DNA of 62,401 nt from Olsenella_K absiana (GTDB lineage: Bacteria > Actinomycetota > Coriobacteriia > Coriobacteriales > Atopobiaceae). The stretch spans positions 1-62,401 of the forward strand of contig NZ_JAZGJQ010000013.1 of NCBI RefSeq assembly GCF_036408855.1, read 5' to 3'. The notes under the pieces are model-generated. The model had not been told where the DNA came from and did not search any database. It saw only the letters and a list, made by a program, of their open reading frames with translations. Both the position numbers and the translations under genes were made by a program. Positions 17,199-27,112 of this stretch are shown here, one piece after another. Each line of letters opens with the position of its first letter. Positions within the stretch are counted from its first letter, which is position 1.

Positions 17199-17449
17199 CG
17201 CATCCCTCTCTCCGGACGAAAATCGATAGAATCAAATATCATCCAATATACCGCAGCGAGCTGCGAGCGGCCAGAAGCCCTCCGGCAGGGGCGCCGACAA
17301 CCAGGCGATTGGCACCATCCGCGAGACGACCCCTTGCAATCCGCACGAGATTCTACTTTACGCGATGTGGCCACATGGCAGCAGCGGACGAGCCCGCAAG
17401 CGCATCGGAGCCTCGGACAACGCACAGCAACCGCTGGTTGAATCCAAAT

Positions 17450-17574
17450 CTCATCCGAACGAATGAGCCCAAAGGGGCGTTCCCGCACTTATCGGAACGC
17501 CCCTTCGTCTTGCTGGAAGCTCCAGCGGCACCGTTCTCCCAGATGATGGGCCTGTGGAGGGACGTTCGGATGAG
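17450..17574. repeat. 125-bp segment with 12-bp inverted ends and a central hairpin
   Basis: CTCATCCGAACG (17450-17461) is repeated as its exact reverse complement at 17563-17574. Between them is a 12-bp perfect stem, AAGGGGCGTTCC at 17472-17483 with its complement at 17494-17505. The core TCATCCGAAC also occurs inverted at 19033-19042, beyond the decayed IS30 transposase, so the outer ends may be IS30-type termini or a small non-autonomous derivative. Confidence 0.6.
17472..17505. terminator. Strong symmetric hairpin, possible bidirectional terminator
   Basis: A perfect 12-bp GC-rich stem with a 10-base loop stands in the spacer upstream of the minus-strand helicase gene. No clear T-run follows on either strand, so terminator function is a guess. 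It could insulate the defence block from read-through. Confidence 0.45.
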
Positions 17575-17666
17575 TCTTGGCACAAGGGTGTCCCCAGCCG
17601 CCCGGGGCACGTCCAAAGGCCAGCCGAATGGTCCGACGAGAACCCGTCAGGTTGTCAGTAGGCTGG

Positions 17667-18949
17667 CTAGACGAGCGACGCATCGCCCCTTCGCGCACGC
17701 TCGCGCTCGAGGCGCCGGGGCGTGAGGTCGAAGTCGGCCGGGGCTATCCTCTCGATGCCGAAGGCTTAGAGGAGGTGCTCCGCGTCCTCCCCGAAGGTCT
17801 GGGCGAAGAGGTCGCAGGGGCAGAGCCAGGCGAGCTTGCCCCTGGGCTCCGAGTTGACCTCGCTCATCAGAAGCGATGCGTCACGCCTCGTGAGGAGGTC
17901 GAACTTTATACCCTTGCCCTTGGGCAGCAGCTTGCGGATCTCGGAGTGGTTGCGCTCGCGGCCGCCCTCCTGGTCTGCGCGGCGGGGGCCGCAGCAGTGG
18001 AGCCTGCACTCCCCGTCGCGCTCGCCGAGGGCATGGGCCAGGGCTTCCTCGTCCGCGGACTCGCCGCCATTGTCGTTGAGCGCGAGCGAGAAGACGCGCC
18101 TCACGGCCACCTCGGACCCCAGGGCGCCCCGGACGAGGCCGAGGCCATGGAGGACCGAGGGGGAGGTCTGGTTCCTGATGGGAAACGCTAGCTGGAAGTC
18201 GGAAGGCCTGTGGTAGAGCGCGGGCAGGCATTGGGTGTCCACCTTCCTCCCCTCGACGGCGTCCATCTCCCAGGCGCTCTCGCGCACGTCCCCCCGGCAG
18301 CCTCAGGAACTCGTCGTGCGACCTTCACGGGGGTGCCTGGCGGGGCGTCTGGGAAGCGAGCGGTGGCGGGGCTTGTAGGAGGCCTTCCTCCTCAGGTCCA
18401 TGTTGCCCTTGCCGGCGTCCCTCCTGTCGATCCAGCCGTAGACGGTGGACTTCGAAAGCCCGAGCTCCGGATGGATGTGGACGATCCGCTCGGGCGAGAT
18501 GCCGCGCGAGAGGCAGTCCCTGACGACGCGGACCTTCTCCTCGAACTCCCGCTCGTCCTCGTCCACGCCGAGCCTGGCCTCGCTCAGGGTCGCGTCTGCC
18601 GCCCTCTGGGCCATCGAAGCCCGGTAGTAGACCTTCGGCCTGATGGGGCGTCCGTAGCCGCCACGCCTCTTGCAGCCGTTGCAGCACCTGGCCACCTTCC
18701 GAGACGCGCGCAGACCACCTCCAGGTCCCTTGGGGTCGGGTCTCCGTAGCGTGCCATGGGCGAGGTCACGAAGCGGTGGCGCATGACCTCGTCGTGGACG
18801 GTCGAGACGGACTTGCCGACTTCGTCGGCGATCTTCCTGATCGACAGGTTGCGGTCGAGGCCCTCCTCGATGGACCTCCTGTCAGCCTTGGTGAGGCGCG
18901 AGTACGTCCTCTCCCGCTTCCCCCTCTGCCTGCTTGGCCTCTTTGCCAA
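17667..18949 (-). pseudogene. IS30-family transposase, broken by frameshifts and a stop
   Basis: Four segments read in different frames or across a stop add up to an IS30 transposase. The first (from 18949) has the HTH region beginning RTYSRLTKADRRSIEEGLDR. The second (from 18695) has a Cys pair CCNGC and a second HTH around SKSTVYGWID. The third (18287-17766) has the DDE core: Asp in WEMDAVEGRKVD, Asp in LALNDNGGES, Glu in GRERNHSEIRKLLPKGKG. After its stop the frame continues with a family-like C-terminus, AFGIERIAPADFDLTPRRLE, ending at 17667. At least two frameshifts and one nonsense codon make it inactive. Confidence 0.82.
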
Positions 18950-19144
18950 CTATGGTCATCCCTTTCCGGCGATGTCTCAAGGCGGCGTCACTGCCGCCCC
19001 GATATCACTGATGTCCACAACACAGCCGTACTAGTTCGGATGACTTTGAGAAGCGTTCGGGTGAAGTCTGAATTCGGGGGACTTTGCACGGAACGTGGCG
19101 AAGGGGGCGCCCGTCCAGGCCACGGCCCCGCCGCGCCCTAGAAT

Positions 19145-19408
19145 GTGGGGGCACGCGACATCAAGGATGCGAGGTATCGGAAGTTGGTCTACTACTTCTC
19201 CGCGACGGGGAACAGCAAGTACGTGGCCGAGGGGATCGCCGGCGCCCTGGGAGACGAGGCGCAAAGCATCCAGGGATGCGACGGGCGCCTGCCCAGGGCG
19301 GACGTTCTCGGCCTCGTCACGCACTCCCGGCTTCACGATTCAGCAGGTTGCCGGCGCCACTTCCTGGACGCGCTCTGTAACGTGAGGATACCGGGCAAGA
19401 GTCCGTAG
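19145..19408 (+). pseudogene. Flavodoxin-type N-terminal fragment
   Basis: A short frame contains KLVYYFSATGNSKYVAEGIA, which matches the FMN phosphate-binding loop (S/T-x-T-G-N-T/S) at the start of flavodoxin or EFR1-type flavodoxin-ferredoxin proteins. The similarity fades after about 40 residues and the frame soon ends at 19408, so the domain is incomplete. It lies just outside the right limit of the IS30 remnant, which may have caused the loss. The true start is unclear because the initial residues have no good ribosome site. Confidence 0.6.
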
Positions 19409-19465
19409 TGGAGAGAAACGACTCCATCGTCGGCATCCATTCCCTTGCGTGTCCAAGTCCATCGC

Positions 19466-19498
19466 GGCGACCACGCCCCGGGGAGGGTAGTGGTCGCC
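19466..19498 (-). terminator. Hairpin after the lipoprotein gene
   Basis: Arms GGCGACCAC (19466-19474) and GTGGTCGCC (19490-19498) form a perfect 9-bp stem 26 bases beyond the stop of the minus-strand lipoprotein gene. No T-run is seen. Confidence 0.5.
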
Positions 19499-19523
19499 GT
19501 AGCAGCATACCTTTCGTGTCGCG

Positions 19524-20486
19524 CTACTCGCCAGTGGGCTCCGCCACGCAGCGCACCAGCTTCAGATACTGACCGTCACTCACGGTCACGTACGTGGTGC
19601 CGGTGAAGTTGTCGTTGCCCACAATCTGCGCATCGGGCGCGGATGAGTTGGTTACTGCCCAGTAGGCGGGCACGGTGTCGGTACAGGTCAGCTTGTACTC
19701 GCCCGCGGGGAGATCGCTCCCCACCTTGTACGTCCCCGTGCCGTACTGCTTTGTTGCCTGAGGGTCAGTCCCGTCGGATTCACTGCTGGTTTGCGATGTT
19801 GTCTCGTCGGAAGTGTTGGTCCCAGAAGAGGAGTTCGTGCCGTTTGAGGAGCCGTCGCCCGTGCTGCTATTCGCCTTGGCAAAGGCCTCATGGTAATCAA
19901 TATTTGTCTGAGAGGAGTCGTATTCGATGGTCGCCACAATCTTGTCGAACAGATTCTTCTGCTGGTCCTCCGTAGAGCCGTCATTGGCAATGGTAAGGTT
20001 GAGCAGGAAGCCCCTCCCAGTCGCGGAGTCCGATCCGCTCAGCAGGTAGATGCGTCCACCGGAGGTCTCGTAATAACCGGAAGCGTACGTGACGCCGTCC
20101 TTCGTCCAGGTGTCGGTCTGGATAGGTGCGTCAACTGAGGCATAGTATTCCCTGAAGGCACCCTCCAACGTCGCGGTCTGTCCGTGGAGTGCCGTATGCA
20201 CCCAGATGTGACGGGGGCTGTAATGTGTCATTCCGTCAAAGAAGACGGTGTACTCATAATCGTCCGCGGATGCGTCCCAAGACGGGTCACCGAGAAATGC
20301 CACTCCCTGGTACGAGAAGGTCTCAGTCAGATTGAAATCTTGGATGTCTCGTTTCTCGACCGAGGAGGTCGCCGAGCTGGAACCACCTTCTGCAATCGCG
20401 GCAGACTGTGCCTTCCCGCAGCCGGCGAGCGGCAGCAGCGAGAGGCTTGCCGCGAGCACAATAGGGATGACCAAGGGTCTTCTCAT
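19524..20486 (-). CDS. Secreted lipoprotein of unknown function
   Basis: A 320-residue protein with a lipoprotein signal: a short basic start, a hydrophobic core, and the lipobox LPLAGC at residues 19-24, so Cys24 should be lipidated and anchor it outside the membrane. Residues ~50-200 form an unassigned globular region rich in aromatic and beta-type stretches. A Ser/Thr/Asn/Gly-rich linker (about 206-245) leads to a C-terminal domain of ~70 residues with GTYKVGSDLPAGEYKL and YVTVSDGQYLKLV, a small beta domain seen at the C-terminus of many Gram-positive surface proteins. GC is lower than the neighbours. Its substrate or partner cannot be inferred. Confidence 0.75.
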   Translation of the reverse strand: MRRPLVIPIVLAASLSLLPLAGCGKAQSAAIAEGGSSSATSSVEKRDIQDFNLTETFSYQGVAFLGDPSWDASADDYEYTVFFDGMTHYSPRHIWVHTALHGQTATLEGAFREYYASVDAPIQTDTWTKDGVTYASGYYETSGGRIYLLSGSDSATGRGFLLNLTIANDGSTEDQQKNLFDKIVATIEYDSSQTNIDYHEAFAKANSSTGDGSSNGTNSSSGTNTSDETTSQTSSESDGTDPQATKQYGTGTYKVGSDLPAGEYKLTCTDTVPAYWAVTNSSAPDAQIVGNDNFTGTTYVTVSDGQYLKLVRCVAEPTGE

Positions 20487-20587
20487 ATCCCACTCCTCAT
20501 TTGCGGGAGGCAGTTAAAACAACCTAAAGATACCTTAATGCCCTTAACCCGTTTTAGCGGAAACGTATCCCGCCCGGCGCAGAAAGA

Positions 20588-20617
20588 GGGGGCGCGGCCC
20601 GTCCGGGTCGCGCCCCT
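20588..20617 (-). terminator. GC-rich hairpin after ftsH
   Basis: GGGGGCGCGGCCCG pairs with CGGGTCGCGCCCCT (one wobble) about 45 bases beyond the ftsH stop. The position fits a terminator of ftsH, though a T-run is lacking. Confidence 0.5.
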
Positions 20618-20662
20618 CGCCTCGCTCGCGGGGCCCCGGGCCCCGGTCCTTCTTGCCCTGCG

Positions 20663-22588
<1,926 letters not shown>

Positions 22589-22655
22589 ACCGTTACCTCT
22601 CTCCCCGAGACCGGGGATTGCCTGTAAGTTGGCGTTGGCTTATTAGGTACCCAAA

Positions 22656-22680
22656 CCGCCCGGCTCTACGCACCGGGCGG
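22656..22680. other. Hairpin in the ftsH / GH25 divergent spacer
   Basis: CCGCCCGG (22656-22663) and CCGGGCGG (22673-22680) form a perfect 8-bp stem. It would fold in the 5' leader of ftsH. Its role is unknown. Confidence 0.35.
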
Positions 22681-22824
22681 GCAGGCGCGGGCGGACCTGC
22701 GCACGCCATTCACACGCTCCCTTCGCCCGTTGGACGCGCTAGCACCATGCTAGTAGTATGAGGTCCGTTTTCCATCGAACAACTCGCGCCCCGTTTGCGG
22801 GGCGAAACACGGTTTGGAGGGCTC

Positions 22825-25731
22825 ATGCCAAGCACGAGGAGGAGGTCCGCCGTCGCGGCGGCGGCCATCGCCGCCACCCTCGCGGGGATCGCGACCCCTG
22901 CGCTCGCCGTCGAGGCGACCGGCGCCGACGCAGCGGGGGAGAAGGTCTCGAGCTCGCAGCCCGCCGGGTCCGGGCAGGTGGCTGCCGCGCCCGCAGCCGC
23001 GGATGCGACGCAGGCGGTCGCCGCGGAGCAGGACGCGCAGCCCGCCGCTGCGGCACAGGCCGAGAAGGACGCGCAGCCCGCCACCGCGGCACAGGCCGAG
23101 AAGGACGCGCAGCCCGCCGCGACCACCGGCGACGCCACCGCGGCCGGGGCCGTCGAGCCCGCCCAGGACGCCGAGCCCGCCCAGGCCGCCGTCCCGGCAG
23201 AGGCCGCCGTGGTCCGCGCGCACACCTCCGCCCTCGTGGCCGCGCAGTCCGAGGCCGAGGCCGAGGGCTACGTCGACGCCAAGGTCGCAGACGGCCTCTA
23301 CGACATCACCTCCGGCGTGGCGGACGACCGCCATCTGGACGTCTCTGCCGGCGCGACCGGCAACGGCGGCGTGGTGCAGACGTGGTCGGGCAACCAGAGC
23401 GCCGCCCAGCGCTGGCGCATCTCCTCGGCAGTCGGCGGCTACTACACCGTCCAGAACGTCAACTCAGGCAAGTACCTCGACGTCGCCAACGGCAGCGCCT
23501 CCTCCGGCGCGACCGTGCAGCAGTACGAGGGCAACGGGACCCCGGCCCAGCTCTGGAGGATCGTCTGCGACCCGGTCCGTGCCGGCCGCTACCTCTTCCT
23601 CTCCAAGCTCGGCGCCGGCGGGGGAGACGGGCTCGCCCTCGACGTGAGCGCGGCCTCCAGGGACCTGGGCGCGCGAGTGCAGCTCTGGACCCCCAACGGC
23701 ACGGCCGCGCAGAGCTTCGGGCTCACCTCGCTCGGGCCGCTCGTGGAGGACGGCGTCTACACCATCGCCAACGCCGGCTCCGGCAAGGTGCTCGACGTCT
23801 CCGGCGCGAGCCTCGATGACGGCGGGAACGTCCAGCAGTACGCCGCGAACGGGACTCAGGCCCAGGAGTTCCAGCTGACCTACGACGCGGAGAGCGGCTA
23901 CTACACGATCCTCTCCGCCGTGTCCGGCCGCGCCCTCGACGTCGACGGCGCCCGCGATGCCAACGGCGCCAACGTCTGGCAGTACTCCTCCAACGGCACC
24001 CGCGCCCAGCGCTGGGCGCTCGTGGCCAACGCCGACGGTACCTACTCCTTCGTCTCGGCGCTCGGCGACGGCCGCGCGCTCGACGTCAGTGCGGCCTCCG
24101 CCCAGGACGGCGCCAACGTGCAGATCTTTGAGTCCAACGGCACGGATGCCCAGCGCTGGACGCTCTCGCGCGTAGCGCGCGCCGTGGCCGAGGGCACCTA
24201 CCGCATCGTGCTCGAGAACAACCACGCAAACGCGCTCGCCGTCTCCGGCGCGACCGCCGAGGACGGCTCGCCTGCCACGAGCGCCGCAATCTCTGAGGCA
24301 AGCCTCTCCGAGCGCTGGTACGTCTCCTACGACGGCGACAAGGTGAAGCTCGTTAACGTGGGCTCCGGCAAGGCGCTCGACGTCTCCGCGGGCTCCACCG
24401 CGCAGGGCACGGTAGTCCAGCAGTACGCCGACAACGGCACGCAGGCCCAGAGGTGGTACTTGAAGCTCGGCGCCGGTGGCTGGCAGCTCGTCTCCGCCCT
24501 GGACGGCGGCGTGGCGCTCGACGTGAACGGCAACTCCACCAAGGCGGGCGCCAGGATTCAGGTCTGGGGCACCAACGCCTCGGCGGCCCAGCGCTTCCAC
24601 TTCGTCCCCTGCGACGTCCTCGCCTCGGGCGAGGTCTACACCATCGTGAGCATGGACGGCTCGGGCGACCTCGTGGTGGACGTCCCCGGCGCGAGCGACG
24701 CCGACGGCGTGGCGCTCCAGGTCTTCGAGGACAACGGCTCCGCGGCACAGCGCTTCAAGGTCGTGAGGCTTCCCTCCGGCGGCTGGCAGATTGTAAACGT
24801 CAAGTCGGGCAAGTACCTGACCGCCGCGGGCGAGAGGGTCGTGCAGCAGGGGGCCAGCGGCTCGGACGACCAGCTCTGGCACGTGAGCTTCGACCCCACG
24901 ACCAACGCCATCAGGATCGTCACCGCCAAGGCCGCCGCCCAGGCGGCGGGGGAGGGCGTCAAGGCCGGCGGCACCACCTCCGGCTCGGCGCTCGTCCTCG
25001 GCGACACGTCCTCCTCCAAGGGCTTCCTCTTCAAGGCGGCGCGCAGGCAGGCGGACAGCGCCACCACGCTCGACGGCGTCGACATCGCCATGAGCTACGA
25101 CGGCCACTTCGACCCCTACTCGGTCGCAGGCGACTTCGTGGTCATCAAGACGACCGAGGGCACGAGCCTTCAGTGGAGCGACGGCGTGGGCGAGGCCTCG
25201 AGCTACACCTCCATGGCCGACCGCGTACTCGACGCGGGCAAGCTCCTTGGCTTCTACCACTTCGCCAAGGCCGGCGTCTCCATGGTCGAGCAGGCCAGGG
25301 CCTTCGTGGACTCGGTCAAGGACTACCTGGGCAAGGCCGTGCTCTTCCTCGACTGGGAGAACACGAGCTACAGCGACGTGACCTCGCTCGGCGTGGGGGC
25401 GGCAAAGAAGTGGCTCGACACCGTCTATGGGCTGACCGGCGTGCGCCCGCTCATCTACATGAGCAGGTCAGTGGTGAACCAGTACGACTGGAGCTCGGTC
25501 GCGGATGCGGGCTACGGCCTGTGGTGCGCCCAGTACCCCGACATGGACGCCCAGTACGGCTACCTCGGGTCCCCGTGGATGGGGAACAGCTCCAGCTTCG
25601 GCGCGTGGGAGCGGCCGACCGTCTTCCAGTACTCCGCGACGGGCAGGCTCGACAACTTCAGCGGCGACCTCGACCTCGATAAGTTCTACGGCAGCGCGGA
25701 GGACTGGCTCGCCCTGGCGTCGCGCTCGTAG
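22825..25731 (+). CDS. Secreted GH25 muramidase with twelve ricin-type repeats
   Basis: A 968-residue exported protein. The ATG at 22825 is chosen because GGAGG lies just upstream. Residues 1-30 form a Sec signal peptide ending in TPALA. A low-complexity Ala/Gln/Asp segment follows with three copies of a 12-residue unit (EKDAQPA type). From about residue 155 to 740 there are twelve ~45-residue units of the form SGKxLDVSGAS...VQQYxxNGTxAQRW, i.e. about four beta-trefoil (RICIN) domains that probably bind sugars on a cell wall or host glycan. The C-terminal ~215 residues are a GH25 lysozyme fold: DIAMSYDG, FVVIKTTEG and the acidic pair in LFLDWEN. Likely role: wall hydrolysis of self or competitors. 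Confidence 0.9.
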   Translation: MPSTRRRSAVAAAAIAATLAGIATPALAVEATGADAAGEKVSSSQPAGSGQVAAAPAAADATQAVAAEQDAQPAAAAQAEKDAQPATAAQAEKDAQPAATTGDATAAGAVEPAQDAEPAQAAVPAEAAVVRAHTSALVAAQSEAEAEGYVDAKVADGLYDITSGVADDRHLDVSAGATGNGGVVQTWSGNQSAAQRWRISSAVGGYYTVQNVNSGKYLDVANGSASSGATVQQYEGNGTPAQLWRIVCDPVRAGRYLFLSKLGAGGGDGLALDVSAASRDLGARVQLWTPNGTAAQSFGLTSLGPLVEDGVYTIANAGSGKVLDVSGASLDDGGNVQQYAANGTQAQEFQLTYDAESGYYTILSAVSGRALDVDGARDANGANVWQYSSNGTRAQRWALVANADGTYSFVSALGDGRALDVSAASAQDGANVQIFESNGTDAQRWTLSRVARAVAEGTYRIVLENNHANALAVSGATAEDGSPATSAAISEASLSERWYVSYDGDKVKLVNVGSGKALDVSAGSTAQGTVVQQYADNGTQAQRWYLKLGAGGWQLVSALDGGVALDVNGNSTKAGARIQVWGTNASAAQRFHFVPCDVLASGEVYTIVSMDGSGDLVVDVPGASDADGVALQVFEDNGSAAQRFKVVRLPSGGWQIVNVKSGKYLTAAGERVVQQGASGSDDQLWHVSFDPTTNAIRIVTAKAAAQAAGEGVKAGGTTSGSALVLGDTSSSKGFLFKAARRQADSATTLDGVDIAMSYDGHFDPYSVAGDFVVIKTTEGTSLQWSDGVGEASSYTSMADRVLDAGKLLGFYHFAKAGVSMVEQARAFVDSVKDYLGKAVLFLDWENTSYSDVTSLGVGAAKKWLDTVYGLTGVRPLIYMSRSVVNQYDWSSVADAGYGLWCAQYPDMDAQYGYLGSPWMGNSSSFGAWERPTVFQYSATGRLDNFSGDLDLDKFYGSAEDWLALASRS

Positions 25732-25783
25732 CGGGGCGGCTACCGGCGCCGCGCAGCGTCAGAGCCGCGATTCCGAGCCGTGC

Positions 25784-25811
25784 TGTTAAAAACTCCGTCG
25801 GAGGGTATACT
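25784..25811 (+). promoter_or_regulatory. Candidate promoter of the Abi-like gene
   Basis: TATACT at 25806-25811 is a good -10 box, with a weak TGTTAA -35 at 25784-25789 and a 16-base spacer. It lies about 100 bases before the GTG start. A hairpin (GGCCCGG at 25823-25829 with CCGGGCC at 25851-25857) sits in the leader. Confidence 0.4.
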
Positions 25812-25822
25812 ACGAGACGATG

Positions 25823-25857
25823 GGCCCGGGATGACCGCTGATTCAAGTCACCGGGCC
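25823..25857 (+). terminator. Hairpin between GH25 and Abi-like genes
   Basis: A 7-bp GC stem with a 21-base loop, about 90 bases after the GH25 stop. It could end the GH25 transcript or be a leader structure of the next gene. Confidence 0.35.
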
Positions 25858-25907
25858 TAAATCGTGTCCATAGGAGGGGACGGCTGAGCGAGGAGAGGGA
25901 CGAGGCC

Positions 25908-26672
25908 GTGAAACCGGATGTGGCACAATCCCCTGCGAACGCCGAGGGTGTGGCGGAAGAAGAGCGGCCTTCGACCCTCGAGTGGGCGAAGAGGTGGCTC
26001 TCGCCCGCGCGCCTGGCTCCCTACCTCGCCGACTGTGGCGGCGACGTGGAACTCGCCCTCGCCCTCCACGAATGGAACCTTGCGCTCGGCAGGGCTGTGA
26101 TGATGGACGTCGCTCACTTCGAGCTTGCTCTGCGTAACTCCTACGCTCGCGTGCTTCGCGATGGCTTGGGGGACGGATGGCTGCTGGACGACTCCTCGCC
26201 CCTCAGGGCGCCCATCATGCGCATGAGCAAGGCCAAGAAGCAGCGTGACGTGAACCTCGTGAACCGCCGCGCAATCGACGATGCGCAGAGACGCGCGCGC
26301 GACCATAGCAACGCCGACCAGGTCGTGGCGGGACTCACGCTCGGCTTCTGGGTGCACCTCACCGACCGCAGTCGCGAGCGCGACCTGTGGATTCCACACT
26401 TGCACAAGGCGTGGCCTGTCGGGTCTGACCGCAACGACCTCAACGCCCGCCTCTATGCCGTGAACCAGTTGAGGAACAGGGTGGCACACCATGAGCGTCT
26501 CTTCGACCCAAAGGACAAGGGACTCTCGCCGAGAGCCGTGGACGCCGACGCGGTGGCGCTGCTGCGCGACCTGCATCCCGAGGCCTACGATCGCCTTTTC
26601 GGCGAAGACCCCCGCACGGGCGTCGAGCGCTTCCTCGACGGCGACCCGGCGCCCGTGGGCGTGGGGTTGTAG
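25908..26672 (+). CDS. Abi-like HEPN protein (abortive infection type)
   Basis: A 254-residue soluble protein starting with GTG after GGAGAGGGACG. The pattern fits Abi_2/Abi-like proteins: LARWLSP-type start (EWAKRWLSPARLAPYL), a helical segment with LALHEWNLALGRAVMMDVAHFELALRN split across residues ~50-80, and near the end LRNRVAHHERL, an R-x4-H HEPN motif. HEPN proteins of this family often cleave RNA and some cause abortive infection, but others are not toxic. It stands alone with its own promoter, between secreted and housekeeping genes, with GC close to the host. No antitoxin-like partner gene is adjacent. Confidence 0.75.
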   Translation: MKPDVAQSPANAEGVAEEERPSTLEWAKRWLSPARLAPYLADCGGDVELALALHEWNLALGRAVMMDVAHFELALRNSYARVLRDGLGDGWLLDDSSPLRAPIMRMSKAKKQRDVNLVNRRAIDDAQRRARDHSNADQVVAGLTLGFWVHLTDRSRERDLWIPHLHKAWPVGSDRNDLNARLYAVNQLRNRVAHHERLFDPKDKGLSPRAVDADAVALLRDLHPEAYDRLFGEDPRTGVERFLDGDPAPVGVGL

Positions 26673-26810
26673 CGGCAAGAATCGAGTCTTTCTGGGGCCT
26701 CTCGTGGCGTGCAAGAGGCCATTTCACTGCTTGTGACCATATTCGATGACTCAGGCTTCCGGCGACGCCCGTGGAGAGTCGCGATTGGCGGCGCCACTGC
26801 GCCCGGGAGG

Positions 26811-27110
26811 TGCTAGAATCACCCCCGTGGCTTTGATGAGGAGGAGTACCTCGGGTCACGCAGGCAAGAGCGAGCGGGGACGGTGTGAGCCCGCGCCGGC
26901 GTCCGGGAGAAGATCACCTCGGAGCTGCGGCCCAAAAGCGGGCTCTGCCCGCGAGTAGACGTCGCCGGAGTGGCCGCCGAGACAGGCCAGCCGAGTAAGG
27001 CGGATATCCGCTCGCTGGGTGGTCTACAAGCGAAGTGTACCTGGAGGCGCTTCGTCCCAGCAGGAGGGACGGGCGCCTCTTGCGTGGTGCCCGCTAGACG
27101 GAAGGAAGAG
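26811..27110 (+). ncRNA. T-box-like leader of ileS
   Basis: A 300-base structured leader begins just after an extended -10 box TGCTAGAAT (26811-26819). It has GATGAGGAGGAGTACC near 26835, typical of T-box stem I, an ATC (Ile codon) at 26912-26914 as a possible specifier, and GGGTGGTCTACAAGCGA at 27017-27033, similar to the conserved T-box bulge that pairs with the tRNA CCA end. A long hairpin follows at 27043-27080. The expected logic is that uncharged tRNA-Ile turns on ileS. The specifier assignment is uncertain, and without a T-run control may act on translation as in other Actinobacteria. Confidence 0.68.
27043..27080 (+). terminator. Expression-platform hairpin of the ileS leader
   Basis: GAGGCGC (27044-27050) pairs with GCGCCTC (27073-27079), and inside it CGTCCC (27053-27058) pairs with GGGACG (27066-27071). 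It ends 33 bases before the GTG start of ileS. Confidence 0.5.
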
Positions 27111-27112
27111 GA

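Larger units (their letters stand above)
17450..19042 (-). mobile_element. Decayed IS30-family element (approximate limits)
   Basis: The limits are set by the inverted TCATCCGAAC motif at 17451-17460 and 19033-19042 around a broken IS30 transposase. The length of about 1.6 kb is long for the family, so the left limit may instead lie nearer 17570. No target duplication was recognised. Confidence 0.5.
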
